DNA of 64,000 nt from JACPVF01 sp964502095 (lineage in GTDB: Bacteria; Chloroflexota; Anaerolineae; Anaerolineales; Villigracilaceae), in NCBI GenBank assembly GCA_964502095.1, contig CAZCUF010000004.1, forward strand, positions 62,001 to 126,000, given 5' to 3'. This document shows, piece by piece, positions 31,942 through 41,590 of the stretch. The stretch's first letter is position 1; every line of letters starts with the position of its first letter. Made by a program: the position numbers and the translations under genes. The notes under the pieces are model-generated. The model saw only the letters and a list, made by a program, of their open reading frames with translations, had not been told where the DNA came from and ran no database searches.

Positions 31942-34011
31942 GTGAAAACCAGCGGGCTGTTAGTCTATATTATCAGGGGAACGGTTGCAATCATAGCCGG
32001 CTTTGTGTTGACCATGATGGCGGTAAAGTACGTTCCCGAACTGCACGCACATCCAGCGCAAGAAGTAATGCTTCTAATTCTCGCGCCTGCTATGGCCCTC
32101 GCTTTTTTGATTTTCCAAGTCGAGCCTAAAATCCTGCTTCATTTCAAAGGTACTGGAACGCCAACTCGCATCGCCGTCCCGAGTTTGACCCTTCTGACGG
32201 CAGGCATATTGGTTGCCATCGAGAAGCCAACCTCGGTCAGCGGGGCAGTCATCACCTTCCTGGGCGGTAGTGCATTAAGTTTTATTGTCCTATCTTCTGT
32301 AATTCCTTATCTCAATGCAATGATAACGCAGGGAGATTTATTCATCCTTCTCATTGCCAACGCCTTTGGCAATGCCGCGAGTCTCTCTTTGGCGATCTTC
32401 CTGCCCCCCTTTCAGGGCCGGCCTATCGTTCTAGGCCTTACAGTCGTTCTCTTCAGCCTGGGATCAGGGATAATTTTCTACCACCTATTTTGTGATTGGA
32501 AAAAACGCATACAGGAAAAAAGCAGGGGGATCGCTTATGAGATTTTGATCGTTTTGCTCCTTTTCATTTTCGCCCTGGCAATATCCGTTATCGTATTCCA
32601 TTTTCGTGAAATTGCCACGACGAAGGACGTAACCTTTGGTAATTCGCTCGGGTTAATCAGCCTAACATCATTCGTCCTGACCTTGCCCGGGCTGGCATGG
32701 CTGTACTATTTTCCGCGGCAGGCAGTTTGGTGGAACGATCTGCGCAATACGCGTCTCGCCGCCTTTGTATGGAAGTACCGCATCGAGCTGATTACAGCGG
32801 GATTCTTCTTCCTGATTTATTTTGCGCTTTCCAATGTTTTCGACATACAGTTATTTCATCGCGACGACATGTTCTTCGATGCGGATGCCGCCGCGTGGCA
32901 AACCAGGCTCGCAACCTCCATGTGGGCGGATCCCTACCAGCGTTCCCTGCATCCTTTGGCCCTGATGGTCTTACGACCGGCTGTTATGGCGCTGGGATAC
33001 TTTTTAATGGGCAACAATGTATTGGCTGTCTCGATATTAACTGCCCTGGCAGGCGCGGTATGCGTTTTTTTAATCTCATATCTCGTCAGGACTAAAACAC
33101 AGAATCCCCTCTACGGCTTGCTTGCCACCGCCATATTCGGTCTATCCACCACTCAATTAATGTTCGGAGCGCTGGTCGAAACTTATATTTTTTCAGCGCT
33201 CCTGTTGATCATTTTCATCCTGACAATACAAAACGAAAAGACTCCGCTGGCATATTTAATTACCCTTAGCATAATGACCATGGGAATCACCCTGACAAAT
33301 CTGTTCCAGAATTTAGCGGCAGTATTTGTTTTCAGGCCAAATCTCAAATTATTGTTTCGCTATACCGCGCTGGTACTTTCCAGCGTGATCGTTCTCAGCC
33401 TTCTCAACAACGTCATCTATCCTAATGCGGGCCCGTTATTCTTCATTCCATCCACCATGGACACGGAAAAGACGAATTTCCATTCCGTTTCTGTTCCAAG
33501 AATTAGGGTGGCCGTGCGGGAACTATTCTTCTATTCCGAAGTGGCGCCCACCCCGATCATCATCAGCGGTCTGACGAGATACCCAAGATTTTGGTTTCAT
33601 GCTCAAACCATAGTCAAAAGAAATATATCCAAGGAGGCGCTGAGCGGATTCGAATCTCCGATTGGAAAAGCGGGCAGTTACATTTGGGGAGGCCTGATTC
33701 TCATTTCAATAATCTATTTCCTTCGAGAACTTATTAGAAAGGGCGATTCCTCGCGTCTCTTGCTGACATTGGCGCTCATCTTGCTTTTCAACCTTTCTCT
33801 CCATACCATCTATGGATACGAGCTTTTCCTTTATTCCCCGCATGTTTTTTATGCGCTTGCCCTTTTCATTTTTCTCTCGTTGGCCGAGTTGACCAGGCAT
33901 CGATGGTACCTGCCAGCCTTGTGCGCTTTCCTTGGGATCGTTATGGTGAACAATTTCCTGTTTCTATATACCGTTATCCATACGCTCCTGATGTCGGTAA
34001 TCCAGGCCTAA
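31942..34011 (+). CDS. Large polytopic membrane protein, possible GT-C type glycosyltransferase
   Basis: 689 residues with at least 14 hydrophobic helices. The N-terminal third (about 1-260) is a separate multi-helix block. A GT-C-like part follows, with a loop containing HRDDMFFDADAAAW after the helix near residue 290; acidic residues at this site are typical of GT39/GT83 enzymes that use polyprenyl-phosphate sugars. I infer a lipid-linked sugar transferase, but the family is not certain. It starts at GTG 31942 with only a weak GGATT upstream. The 145 bases before it show no gene. Confidence 0.6.
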   Translation: MKTSGLLVYIIRGTVAIIAGFVLTMMAVKYVPELHAHPAQEVMLLILAPAMALAFLIFQVEPKILLHFKGTGTPTRIAVPSLTLLTAGILVAIEKPTSVSGAVITFLGGSALSFIVLSSVIPYLNAMITQGDLFILLIANAFGNAASLSLAIFLPPFQGRPIVLGLTVVLFSLGSGIIFYHLFCDWKKRIQEKSRGIAYEILIVLLLFIFALAISVIVFHFREIATTKDVTFGNSLGLISLTSFVLTLPGLAWLYYFPRQAVWWNDLRNTRLAAFVWKYRIELITAGFFFLIYFALSNVFDIQLFHRDDMFFDADAAAWQTRLATSMWADPYQRSLHPLALMVLRPAVMALGYFLMGNNVLAVSILTALAGAVCVFLISYLVRTKTQNPLYGLLATAIFGLSTTQLMFGALVETYIFSALLLIIFILTIQNEKTPLAYLITLSIMTMGITLTNLFQNLAAVFVFRPNLKLLFRYTALVLSSVIVLSLLNNVIYPNAGPLFFIPSTMDTEKTNFHSVSVPRIRVAVRELFFYSEVAPTPIIISGLTRYPRFWFHAQTIVKRNISKEALSGFESPIGKAGSYIWGGLILISIIYFLRELIRKGDSSRLLLTLALILLFNLSLHTIYGYELFLYSPHVFYALALFIFLSLAELTRHRWYLPALCAFLGIVMVNNFLFLYTVIHTLLMSVIQA

Positions 34012-34102
34012 GACCGGAGGACGATTCCGCAAATTTCCAAAAGCAGGCATCACAGCGGAACTTTTTGCAGGCGGACTCGTCCATTGAAGCAAGGAGATTG
34101 CT

Positions 34103-34552
34103 ATGAAAAAGATCGTTTTCGTTATCCTTGCTTTCATGCTCGCGGCCTGCTCCATCGGCCAGAAAAGCGAGCTATCGAAAAACCAGACCAAGTGGGAGAA
34201 TGCCCACATCGCCAGCTATCGTTTCTCGCTCTTCATCGGTTGCTTCTGCGCCTTCAGAGACCAGATGCCTTTGACCATCGAAGTGCACGACGGCAAAGTT
34301 ACTTCCATGGCGTATGCCGACGGCAGTCCGGTCTCAGCGGACGACAGCCAGCTGGAATATTTTCATCGTTTCGCCACGGTGGAAGCGCTCTTTGCGGAGG
34401 TTCAGGCCGACCAAAACGGCAGAGCGGATGAAATCAAGACCGAGTATGACTCCAAATATGGCTATCCAACTCAGATCCGCGTGGACCAGATCAAAGAAGC
34501 GGTTGATGACGAATATAGTTTGACGGTATCCAACTTCGAGGTACTGGAATGA
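34103..34552 (+). CDS. DUF6174-like lipoprotein
   Basis: 149 residues. A signal peptide ends in lipobox MLAAC (Cys16). The remainder resembles DUF6174: YRFSLFIGCFCAF with two close Cys, IEVHDGKVTSMAYADG, and a C-terminal YGYPTQIRVD segment. The function of the family is unknown. AAGGAGATTGCT is a strong ribosome binding site. A terminator follows directly. Confidence 0.75.
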   Translation: MKKIVFVILAFMLAACSIGQKSELSKNQTKWENAHIASYRFSLFIGCFCAFRDQMPLTIEVHDGKVTSMAYADGSPVSADDSQLEYFHRFATVEALFAEVQADQNGRADEIKTEYDSKYGYPTQIRVDQIKEAVDDEYSLTVSNFEVLE

Positions 34553-34558
34553 GGCGAC

Positions 34559-34588
34559 AAAAAAGCGGCTGAATCAGCCGCTTTTTTT
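34559..34588 (+). terminator. Rho-independent terminator after the DUF6174 gene
   Basis: GCGGCTG and CAGCCGC form the stem around AAT, with A-rich and T7 flanks (CTTTTTTT). It may also work for the convergent phosphoribosyltransferase gene. Confidence 0.9.
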
Positions 34589-34616
34589 ATCCGGTTTCGA
34601 TGCAGTCCCGCCGCGC

Positions 34617-35129
34617 CTAAGTCATATCGCCAAGCAGTACTTCATCGCCGCCGCGATCGACCTCCCATGGATAGACGATGTAAGCGTCCGTAATGGCCGC
34701 GTAATAATCGGGGCGGACACTGCCAAACAGATTCCGATACGGGTTGAAATGCAGAACGCAAGTTTCAGGAAAGCCGCCCGCCGCCGAGACTCGATTCTTG
34801 ACCGCCGTGATCGTGCGGCCAGAGCCCCAAACGTCGTCCATGATCAAGGTTGGCCGGCCGCGCAATTTATCGTCCGCCGGGAATTGAATAAATTCAGGCC
34901 AGACCATCAACGAGCCTTTTTCGCGCATTAATTGGGCCGGGAAATCCACAGCCGCCGTAAGCAGGTGCGTAATATTCATGGCCTCGGCCAGCAGGCCGCC
35001 GGGGATAATCCCTCCGCGCGTGATCATTACCATCGCAGTAAATTCACGGCGAAATTGCGGAAGGAGATGGTCGATCAAACGATCCACCTCCTCCCAACTG
35101 ACTAATTCATGGCGATGTTCAGGCCGCAT
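34617..35129 (-). CDS. Phosphoribosyltransferase family protein
   Basis: 170 residues, type I PRTase fold. The PRPP-binding loop is LIMDDVWGSGRTI with two Asp, and the flexible-loop region ITRGGIIPGGLLAEAM lies earlier. It resembles xanthine/hypoxanthine phosphoribosyltransferase-like proteins, but the base specificity cannot be read. The start is ATG 35129, or 35135 as an alternative. The start overlaps the end of the upstream DUF6159 gene, indicating coupling. Confidence 0.8.
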   Translation of the reverse strand: MRPEHRHELVSWEEVDRLIDHLLPQFRREFTAMVMITRGGIIPGGLLAEAMNITHLLTAAVDFPAQLMREKGSLMVWPEFIQFPADDKLRGRPTLIMDDVWGSGRTITAVKNRVSAAGGFPETCVLHFNPYRNLFGSVRPDYYAAITDAYIVYPWEVDRGGDEVLLGDMT

Positions 35130-36021
35130 TCCCAAGCACCGCGGCCAGTGGAGCCGGCGCAGAAACTGGTATCGCCTGGCCGACCGCCCGGGCCTTCTCG
35201 GTTTCGCGCGCCCATAAATACAGGCAGGTATGATAGGCCACAGCCGTGTAGGTATGAATCACACTGGCCACCATGATGAACGCAAAGAAGATCATCGCGC
35301 CGATGGCAATGCCGGCCACGAGCGCCATCGTTCCGCCTCCAAACAACAGGAAGAGTCCATAGCCCAAAGCCAACCCGATCACGGCTCCGATTGCGCCCAG
35401 GACAAAACCGATCAAGCCGGTCACCCAGCCGACGCCCACTGTGCTGAGTCCGATCAACAAGAGATTCTCTTTGGTGATCTTCAGGACGCGCGCCAATCCG
35501 TCTTTGAGATTTAAATCATCGATCACCATGGCCGGCAGGACCAGATAAGAAGCCTCGGTCCACAGTACTTGCAGGAAACTGGTGGCCGCGCGGGCAATGC
35601 TGGCGCCCACGCCGCGCCGATTGCGCTGTGCCAGACTGCGCAACAAGTTGACGGCCGTCGAAGCCGCCGCCAGAGTCAAAATGTTAAAGAAATCTTTTTG
35701 CACTTTCGCCCAGGCTTTATCCATGCGGCCGTCGCCTTCAGCCAGGTATCCATAGATCAAATATACGGTCATGGCCGAGAAAACGTAACTGACTACAAAT
35801 TGAACGAACACCAGGATCGCGCCGAAAACGAACATCAACGCATTTCCAACCGCGGAATCCGAAAATATAAAAGCCACTGCGATGATCGGGATCACGCCGA
35901 TCACTGAAACGATCATCCCGGCGATCAATGCGAAGATCGAGGGCTTGATCAAATCCTTATCTTTAAAAGCCATGCTCCAAGCCTGTTGCAAAAACGACCA
36001 GCCGCGCGCAAAACTTTGCAT
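35119..36021 (-). CDS. DUF6159-like membrane protein
   Basis: 300 residues with five or six long hydrophobic stretches, including Gly-rich helices (LIGFVLGAIGAVIGLALGYG). The N-terminus (FARGWSFLQQAWSMAFKDKDLIKPSI) and overall arrangement match the DUF6159 family, whose function is unknown. CGGAGG precedes the ATG. It overlaps the phosphoribosyltransferase gene downstream and follows priA by 28 bases, so all may share a transcript. Confidence 0.75.
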   Translation of the reverse strand: MQSFARGWSFLQQAWSMAFKDKDLIKPSIFALIAGMIVSVIGVIPIIAVAFIFSDSAVGNALMFVFGAILVFVQFVVSYVFSAMTVYLIYGYLAEGDGRMDKAWAKVQKDFFNILTLAAASTAVNLLRSLAQRNRRGVGASIARAATSFLQVLWTEASYLVLPAMVIDDLNLKDGLARVLKITKENLLLIGLSTVGVGWVTGLIGFVLGAIGAVIGLALGYGLFLLFGGGTMALVAGIAIGAMIFFAFIMVASVIHTYTAVAYHTCLYLWARETEKARAVGQAIPVSAPAPLAAVLGNAA

Positions 36022-36049
36022 AAGAGCCTCCGTTTAAAATTAAATCGTA

Positions 36050-38506
36050 TTATAGCAAACTTACCGGTTCCACTTCAATCCGCCAATTTTCGGGCAGGCG
36101 GCCGCGCAGTAACGAGGCCGGGTCCGGCCCGCGCAGAACGATCTGCCAGCGATAATAACCGCCGATCTTTGCAAAAAATGACGGGACCGGCCCCGCCAGC
36201 GTCGTCTCTTTCCGCCCCTCAGCTTGAATCCAACTCTCGATCTTTTGCGCCAGCTGACGAGCCTCCGCTTCCGCCCGCGCCGCATCCTGATCCCGAATTT
36301 CGAGCCGCAATATTCGTCCGAACGGCGGATATCCCAACCGTTTGCGCGCGCCCAACTCTGTACGATAAAAACCGTCATAATCGTGCCGTGCTACAGCTTG
36401 GATCACTTCATTTTCCGGCTGGAAGGTTTGTAAAATCACCTGCCCGCCGCGCGCACTGCGACCGGCACGCCCGGCCACTTGAGTCAACACCTGGAAAGCG
36501 CGTTCGGCCGCGAACGGATCGGGCAGATTCAAGCCCACGTCCGCCAGTACGATTCCAACCAGCGTGACCAGCGGCAGGTCGAGGCCTTTCGCCAGCATTT
36601 GTGTGCCCACCAACACATCGGCGCGATGCGCGGTGAAATGAGTCAGGATGATCTCATGAGCATCCTTTTGGCGCGTCGTTTCCCAATCCCAGCGCAATGT
36701 GCGCGCCTGCGGAAACAGCCGTTGGACTTCGCCCTCCACTTTTTCGCTTCCCAGTCCATATTCGCGAATCTGCGTTCCGCCGCATTGCGGACATTGCTTC
36801 GGCCGACGACGTTCATAACCGCAATAATGACAGCGCAAATTTTCCCTGGTTTCGAGATGCAGAGTCAGCGGCATGTCACAGCGCGGACACTTCAACACGT
36901 ATCCACAATCGCGGCAAAAAACATAGGTCGCAGTGCCGCGCCGATTGAGAAACAGAATCGCCTGTTCATCTTTCTTCAATGTAGTCTGCAGTGCATCCAT
37001 CAAGACGCGGCTGAAGATTTCGCGGTTGCCTGCCTTGAGTTCCGCACGCATATCCACGACCGAAACCGGCGGCAGGCCCTCCTGCGATTCGGTCTGTGGA
37101 GCGACGACGATCCGCTTCGGTAATTCCAAACGAACACTCGCGCCGAGATCGGCCTGATGTCGTTGAACGGAGCTCGGCGTGGCCGAACCGAGAATACATA
37201 ACGCGCCCGCCAAAGGCGCGTATATTTGCGCGACAGTCACCGCGTGATAGAACGGCGGCCCGGCTTGATAATAAGAAGCGTCATGGCATTCATCGGCCAC
37301 GATCAAACCCAAATTAGCAAGCGGCGTAAACAATGCCGAGCGCGCGCCGATCACAACTTTGAGCAGGCCCGCACGGGCGCGCCGCCACGTATCATAACGT
37401 TCTCCAACCGACAATTTCGAATGTACCAAACCCACCTGCCCCGGAAAGCGCGCGATGAAACGACGAACTGTTTGCGGTGTAAGCGCGATCTCCGGCACAA
37501 GGATGATGGCCTGCTTTCCGCGTCTCACCACTTCTTCAGTCGCGCGCAAATAAATTTCGGTCTTACCCGAGCCGGTGATGCCGTGCAATAAAAATGGTCT
37601 GACGGCCTGTCCCTGTAACAACGACTCGACACCATGTTCGATTGCGCGCCAGGCACGTTCCTGATCGCTCGTGAGTGTTGGATGCGCTTCCTCCATAACG
37701 TCCAATTTTCGCAATGGATCGCGCCAAATCTCCGTCTCGCGCAAAACGATCAACTCGCGTTCTGCCAGTTCCTGCAAATCGGGCAGATTACAGTTGCTTT
37801 CGGCATAGACCCACGAGACATTCACCGCGTCTTTGACGCGTATCAAAACCTTGAGCGCGGCCTGACGACGCTTGCGCGTGACTTCGGTTTTGCCGAGATC
37901 GTTCAAGGCGGCCTCGGCGATTTCGGGCGCAACCGCCAACTGCGCGGTGCGGATGAACTTGGGGCGGACGCGCGGCGGCATCAAAATGGATTGACTGTCA
38001 AAAACGCCATATTTGACCAGCTTACGCGCCACGGGCCGCCATTGAACATTTCCAAAGTGCGCGTCGATCTGACGACCCCGAAGCGGCCCCCGTTCCTCCA
38101 GCAGTTTGATCAGCCGGACAGCGATTGCCGATAACGCGTCGCCGCGCTGGATGCCTCTCTGGCGAAGCTCATAGTGCGTATCGGCTTGCTGACTCAGCCC
38201 CGGCGGAAGCATCGCATCCACAAAAGCGGCCACAGGCGTGAGGTTGGATTCGCTCAAGGCCTCGGCCAATGCAATTTGCGCGGGAGTCAGTACAGGGTCC
38301 GGATCGAGCGTGTAGAAGATCGGTTTGACCTGCGCGACCGACGGCGAATCCACAAAGCGCAGAATCACGCCCTGCACCATTTGATTCCCAAACGGCACGG
38401 TAACCAGAATCCCGATTTTTACCTGATCGGCCAATTCATCGGGAACCAGATAATCGAAAACCCCGCTCACCGCGGGCACATTGACAGCGACTTGAACGTA
38501 AGTCAT
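36050..38506 (-). CDS. priA: Primosomal protein N' (PriA helicase)
   Basis: 818 residues. The N-terminal 3'-DNA-binding domain (VAVNVPAVSGVFDYLVP) precedes a helicase core with Walker A HGITGSGKTEIYL and a DEAH-type box VADECHD. The zinc-binding module has four CxxC pairs (CRDC, CPRC, CHYC, CPQC), then helicase motifs QMLAKGLDLP and QVAGRAGR. It restarts stalled replication forks. The start is ATG 38506, overlapping the stop of the MEMO1-family gene by four bases; a longer frame upstream is only a shadow of that gene. Confidence 0.95.
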   Translation of the reverse strand: MTYVQVAVNVPAVSGVFDYLVPDELADQVKIGILVTVPFGNQMVQGVILRFVDSPSVAQVKPIFYTLDPDPVLTPAQIALAEALSESNLTPVAAFVDAMLPPGLSQQADTHYELRQRGIQRGDALSAIAVRLIKLLEERGPLRGRQIDAHFGNVQWRPVARKLVKYGVFDSQSILMPPRVRPKFIRTAQLAVAPEIAEAALNDLGKTEVTRKRRQAALKVLIRVKDAVNVSWVYAESNCNLPDLQELAERELIVLRETEIWRDPLRKLDVMEEAHPTLTSDQERAWRAIEHGVESLLQGQAVRPFLLHGITGSGKTEIYLRATEEVVRRGKQAIILVPEIALTPQTVRRFIARFPGQVGLVHSKLSVGERYDTWRRARAGLLKVVIGARSALFTPLANLGLIVADECHDASYYQAGPPFYHAVTVAQIYAPLAGALCILGSATPSSVQRHQADLGASVRLELPKRIVVAPQTESQEGLPPVSVVDMRAELKAGNREIFSRVLMDALQTTLKKDEQAILFLNRRGTATYVFCRDCGYVLKCPRCDMPLTLHLETRENLRCHYCGYERRRPKQCPQCGGTQIREYGLGSEKVEGEVQRLFPQARTLRWDWETTRQKDAHEIILTHFTAHRADVLVGTQMLAKGLDLPLVTLVGIVLADVGLNLPDPFAAERAFQVLTQVAGRAGRSARGGQVILQTFQPENEVIQAVARHDYDGFYRTELGARKRLGYPPFGRILRLEIRDQDAARAEAEARQLAQKIESWIQAEGRKETTLAGPVPSFFAKIGGYYRWQIVLRGPDPASLLRGRLPENWRIEVEPVSLL

Positions 38507-39351
38507 GCGCGTGGACTCTTCAAGATGGCGGCCGCGCCGTATCCCACAACTGAAGAATAATCTCCCGTCACGTCGCCGGAGGTGGCATGGTGCAGGACCT
38601 TGATTGCATCCGCGCCCAGCTCGCGTGCGGCCCATAACACAGCAGTCACCGCGCCCAGGCCGCAGGCAAATCCCTTGCCCGAAAATTCCGCGTTGAACAT
38701 GCCATCCGGCGAGAAAGATTCGATCTGACGCAACATTTCCGAATCCAGTTTTTCGGCGTCGCGTTGAGCATAAAAATGAGACAAGTCCGTGCTCCCGACA
38801 AGAATAAAATTCTGACCGCGCAGGATGCCAGCCAGAGCTTTCCCCAATCCCTGAGAGACGCGCACATCCCGCGCGCGCACCATGATCGGTAAAAGTTGAA
38901 ACGGCGCGCCGAGGGCGCGTTGGAGGAAGGGCAGTTCGATCTCGAGGGAATGTTCACGGTCGCGTGCAATCGAAGTCAGCCCAAAGCCGAGCATTTGTTT
39001 CAGCGCGGCATCCAGCGCGTGCACCGACCCATGATGGATAAAGATATCGCCCAAAGGCGTGGAATAACCGCGATGAGAGCTAACCAGCAAAGCATCAGCA
39101 TGATAATCGTGATAAGGGGAAAGGATGACAACCAATTGGGGCGCGCGGCCGCGCAGTGCCGCAAACGCGTATCCTGCCACAGGCCCCGAATAAACGTGCC
39201 CTGCATGAGGGGCAATGACGCCCATCACTTCGCCCGGCAGATTGGGCAGAGCGGCCCGATCCATGTACGCATCCACTTGATGCGCAAGCGCATCCGGGTC
39301 CGCTTCATACCAGGTGCCGGCAATGGGCGAGGGACGCAAATCGGAAACCAT
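38503..39351 (-). CDS. amrB: MEMO1-family protein (AmmeMemoRadiSam system protein B)
   Basis: 282 residues. The N-terminal LRPSPIAGTWYEADPDAL is diagnostic of the MEMO1 family. The putative metal/active site includes His in IAPHAGHVYSG, the His pair near DREHSLEIELPF and VGSTDLSHF. The biochemical role in bacteria is poorly known. The usual partners AmmeMemoRadiSam A and the radical SAM protein are not next to it. The start at ATG 39351 matches the family N-terminus. There is no ribosome binding site; a TACAAT box ends eight bases upstream, so the message may be leaderless. Confidence 0.85.
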   Translation of the reverse strand: MVSDLRPSPIAGTWYEADPDALAHQVDAYMDRAALPNLPGEVMGVIAPHAGHVYSGPVAGYAFAALRGRAPQLVVILSPYHDYHADALLVSSHRGYSTPLGDIFIHHGSVHALDAALKQMLGFGLTSIARDREHSLEIELPFLQRALGAPFQLLPIMVRARDVRVSQGLGKALAGILRGQNFILVGSTDLSHFYAQRDAEKLDSEMLRQIESFSPDGMFNAEFSGKGFACGLGAVTAVLWAARELGADAIKVLHHATSGDVTGDYSSVVGYGAAAILKSPRA

Positions 39352-39359
39352 CAAAAAAT

Positions 39360-39365
39360 ATTGTA
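39360..39365 (-). promoter_or_regulatory. -10 element of the MEMO1-family gene
   Basis: TACAAT on the minus strand ends eight bases before the ATG at 39351. The -35 region is weak. It suggests a leaderless or near-leaderless transcript for the amrB-priA operon. Confidence 0.4.
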
Positions 39366-39419
39366 GCACAATCGACTGGAAAGAGAATATTTTACGCGAA
39401 CTTTGCACACATCAATTGA

Positions 39420-39447
39420 ATCCGGCGCGCCTCCGCGGCGGCCGGAT
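39420..39447 (-). terminator. GC-rich hairpin downstream of the mutarotase-like gene
   Basis: ATCCGGC pairs with GCCGGAT, and inner CGCC with GGCG across a bulged G. The 3' flank on the minus strand is ATTCAATT, without a T-run, so termination may be partial. Confidence 0.45.
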
Positions 39448-39458
39448 CGTTCGATATC

Positions 39459-40340
39459 CTACACATTCATTCCAAGAATCAAATTTCGAATTTCATCCGA
39501 AAGGAGCGATACGTCCAGGGAGTCATACACCTCCCAAATCTCCGTATGGAGGACGCTCATGCCCGGCTGTAGATCGGTCAACGGCCCCAGCGATTCCAAC
39601 TCGATGAATTGATCACTGCAATAACATTCCGTATTACAGCCATGATCGGGATAACGGATATTCGACTGCGCGTCGAAGCGTTTAACGAATAATGTGCCGT
39701 CCAGCCAATAACCGGCCCAGCCATGGGGATTAAAATAACCAAGCTTCATCGGAGACCGGCCTGCTGTTGCACGAACGAGGACGAAATCATCGCGCAAGAT
39801 CAGGCGCGGGTCGTTCAGGCGGGTGTACGGCCAAAATGAAAAGTGACGATTGGCAAGCAGGCCTGAGTCATCCACGTTCCCAACCGGCTGAGGGAAAATC
39901 CCGATCCCTCCAGGCTGGAACATGGTCAGCGCCCACGGCGCGATTTTCGCCGCCCAGGCGCCGTCGTTGCGCAATTCGTGTCGAAGGATGACCTGCGGCC
40001 GTTCGGGGTTCAGTCGAATCTCGATGCACTTGGCAAGATTCGTCCAGGGTTCGGCAGGCATTTCGATTCGCAAACCGTCGGTTATCTCACTGACGATCCC
40101 GCCTTCGTTATCCGGCAGGTAGGTGCGCGGCATGGCCTCGGGCGAATGCCATAAGCGGTGCCCGCCGCGGAAATAGAAGTTGCCATAGGGTGTTGAAATG
40201 GGCGACAGTCCGAGATCGGCAAATATGTTCTTCCCGCCGTGCGGCGCAAAGCGGATGATGCGCCCGGCATTCGGAATAATCTCGAGCCGTACAAATTGAT
40301 TCTGGGTGATGCGCGTCGGTTCCCCATGAAAATCGGTCAT
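39459..40340 (-). CDS. Aldose-epimerase-like/DUF4380-type protein
   Basis: 293 residues, soluble, rich in beta strands. Segments such as LEIIPNAGRIIRFAPHGGKN and NFYFRGGHRLWHSPE resemble the galactose mutarotase-like superfold as found in DUF4380 proteins. I cannot confirm catalytic residues. The gene follows galT by 36 bases on the same strand, so a role in galactose handling is plausible. Confidence 0.65.
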   Translation of the reverse strand: MTDFHGEPTRITQNQFVRLEIIPNAGRIIRFAPHGGKNIFADLGLSPISTPYGNFYFRGGHRLWHSPEAMPRTYLPDNEGGIVSEITDGLRIEMPAEPWTNLAKCIEIRLNPERPQVILRHELRNDGAWAAKIAPWALTMFQPGGIGIFPQPVGNVDDSGLLANRHFSFWPYTRLNDPRLILRDDFVLVRATAGRSPMKLGYFNPHGWAGYWLDGTLFVKRFDAQSNIRYPDHGCNTECYCSDQFIELESLGPLTDLQPGMSVLHTEIWEVYDSLDVSLLSDEIRNLILGMNV

Positions 40341-40376
40341 GTCTCATCTTTCATCTAATTGAAATACAAGCGGCTC

Positions 40377-41423
40377 TCAAGACGACTTCGAATGCTTATA
40401 ATGGACATTCGAAACGGTTCGCAGACGTTCTGCCGCGCTTTCAGGCAAAATATCCCGCTGTGGCATAGCCAGCATTTCATAGCCCACCATGAATTTGCGT
40501 ACTGTTGCCGAACGAAGTAACGGCGGATAGAAATGCGCGTGCAGAGTCCATTCGGGATGCGGGAGTCCATCGAACGGCGCCTGGTGAAAGCCCATCGAAT
40601 ACGGAAAAGAAATTTCGAACAGGTTGTCGTAACGCGTCGTGATCTGTCTGATCGCCTCGGCCATTGCCAGCATCTCATCCTGATTCAAATCCGATAAATA
40701 GGCCGTCGGGCGGTGCGCGATCAGCAGAGTTTCAAAAGGCCATACCGCCCAAAACGGAACTAACGCCGTAAAATGAGCATTCTGGAATACGATTCGTTCC
40801 TTCTGCCGGTTCTCTTCTTCAAGATAATCCAACAGAAGCTGTTTATGATTCCCGGCAAAATATGCGCCGAACGATCTTGCTTCCTTTTCCACTTCATTGG
40901 GCAGTTTGGATTGCGCCCAAATCTGGCTGTGCGGATGCGGGTTGGAGCATCCCATCAGCGCGCCTTTGTTCTCAAAAACCTGCACGTATTCAATGAATTC
41001 ATGAGCGCCAAGTTCGGTAGCCTGCTCGCCCCAGGTTTGAATAATCTTTTGAATATCGGGTAACTCAAGCTCCGGCAGAGTCAAATCGTGCCGAGGCGAA
41101 AAACAGATCACCCGGCAAAGTCCGCGCTCGGGAGCGGAAACAAGCAAAGGGCGGGAGGCTGCGAACGATTCCGTTATGGGATCGGGAAGCAGAGCCGCAA
41201 AATCATTGTCGAATACGAAAGTGCCAGAATATTTGGGATTGCGAATCCCGCCTGCCCGTTCATTTCCCGGACACAGATAGCAGGCCGGGTCGTACGATGG
41301 CAGATTCTCAGCTGACGTTTTTTCCACCTGGCCCAGCCATGGCCGTTGTGCACGATGAGGCGAAACCAGCACCCAGTCGCCTGTGAGAGGGTTATAGCGG
41401 CGGTGAGGAGAATCGTAAGTCAC
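40377..41423 (-). CDS. galT: Galactose-1-phosphate uridylyltransferase
   Basis: 348 residues. The active-site motif GCSNPHPHSQIWA has the nucleophile His165. A zinc site is suggested by Cys48 and Cys51 (CYLCPGN). The N-terminal RRYNPLTGDWVLVSPHRAQRPW is typical. It exchanges UMP between UDP-glucose and galactose-1-phosphate, the middle step of the Leloir pathway. galK and galE are not in the window. It starts at GTG 41423. Confidence 0.93.
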   Translation of the reverse strand: MTYDSPHRRYNPLTGDWVLVSPHRAQRPWLGQVEKTSAENLPSYDPACYLCPGNERAGGIRNPKYSGTFVFDNDFAALLPDPITESFAASRPLLVSAPERGLCRVICFSPRHDLTLPELELPDIQKIIQTWGEQATELGAHEFIEYVQVFENKGALMGCSNPHPHSQIWAQSKLPNEVEKEARSFGAYFAGNHKQLLLDYLEEENRQKERIVFQNAHFTALVPFWAVWPFETLLIAHRPTAYLSDLNQDEMLAMAEAIRQITTRYDNLFEISFPYSMGFHQAPFDGLPHPEWTLHAHFYPPLLRSATVRKFMVGYEMLAMPQRDILPESAAERLRTVSNVHYKHSKSS

Positions 41424-41590
41424 TGTGAAGAGCGCCTATAAATTAAACGCCAATTGAAAATCAGGTCAACTTCCGGATGGGATAATTTAATTTCCATATC
41501 ATCCAAATCCAGTATAACATACGGAGGAATACCTTTATAATTCATCGAATTAACGATAATTGATTTCAGCCCGAAAACACGAAAGAAGTA

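Noticed and set aside
38507..38635. N-terminal extension of PriA
   Set aside because: It lies out of frame in the MEMO1-family gene; the PriA family start MTYVQVAVNVP is at 38506.
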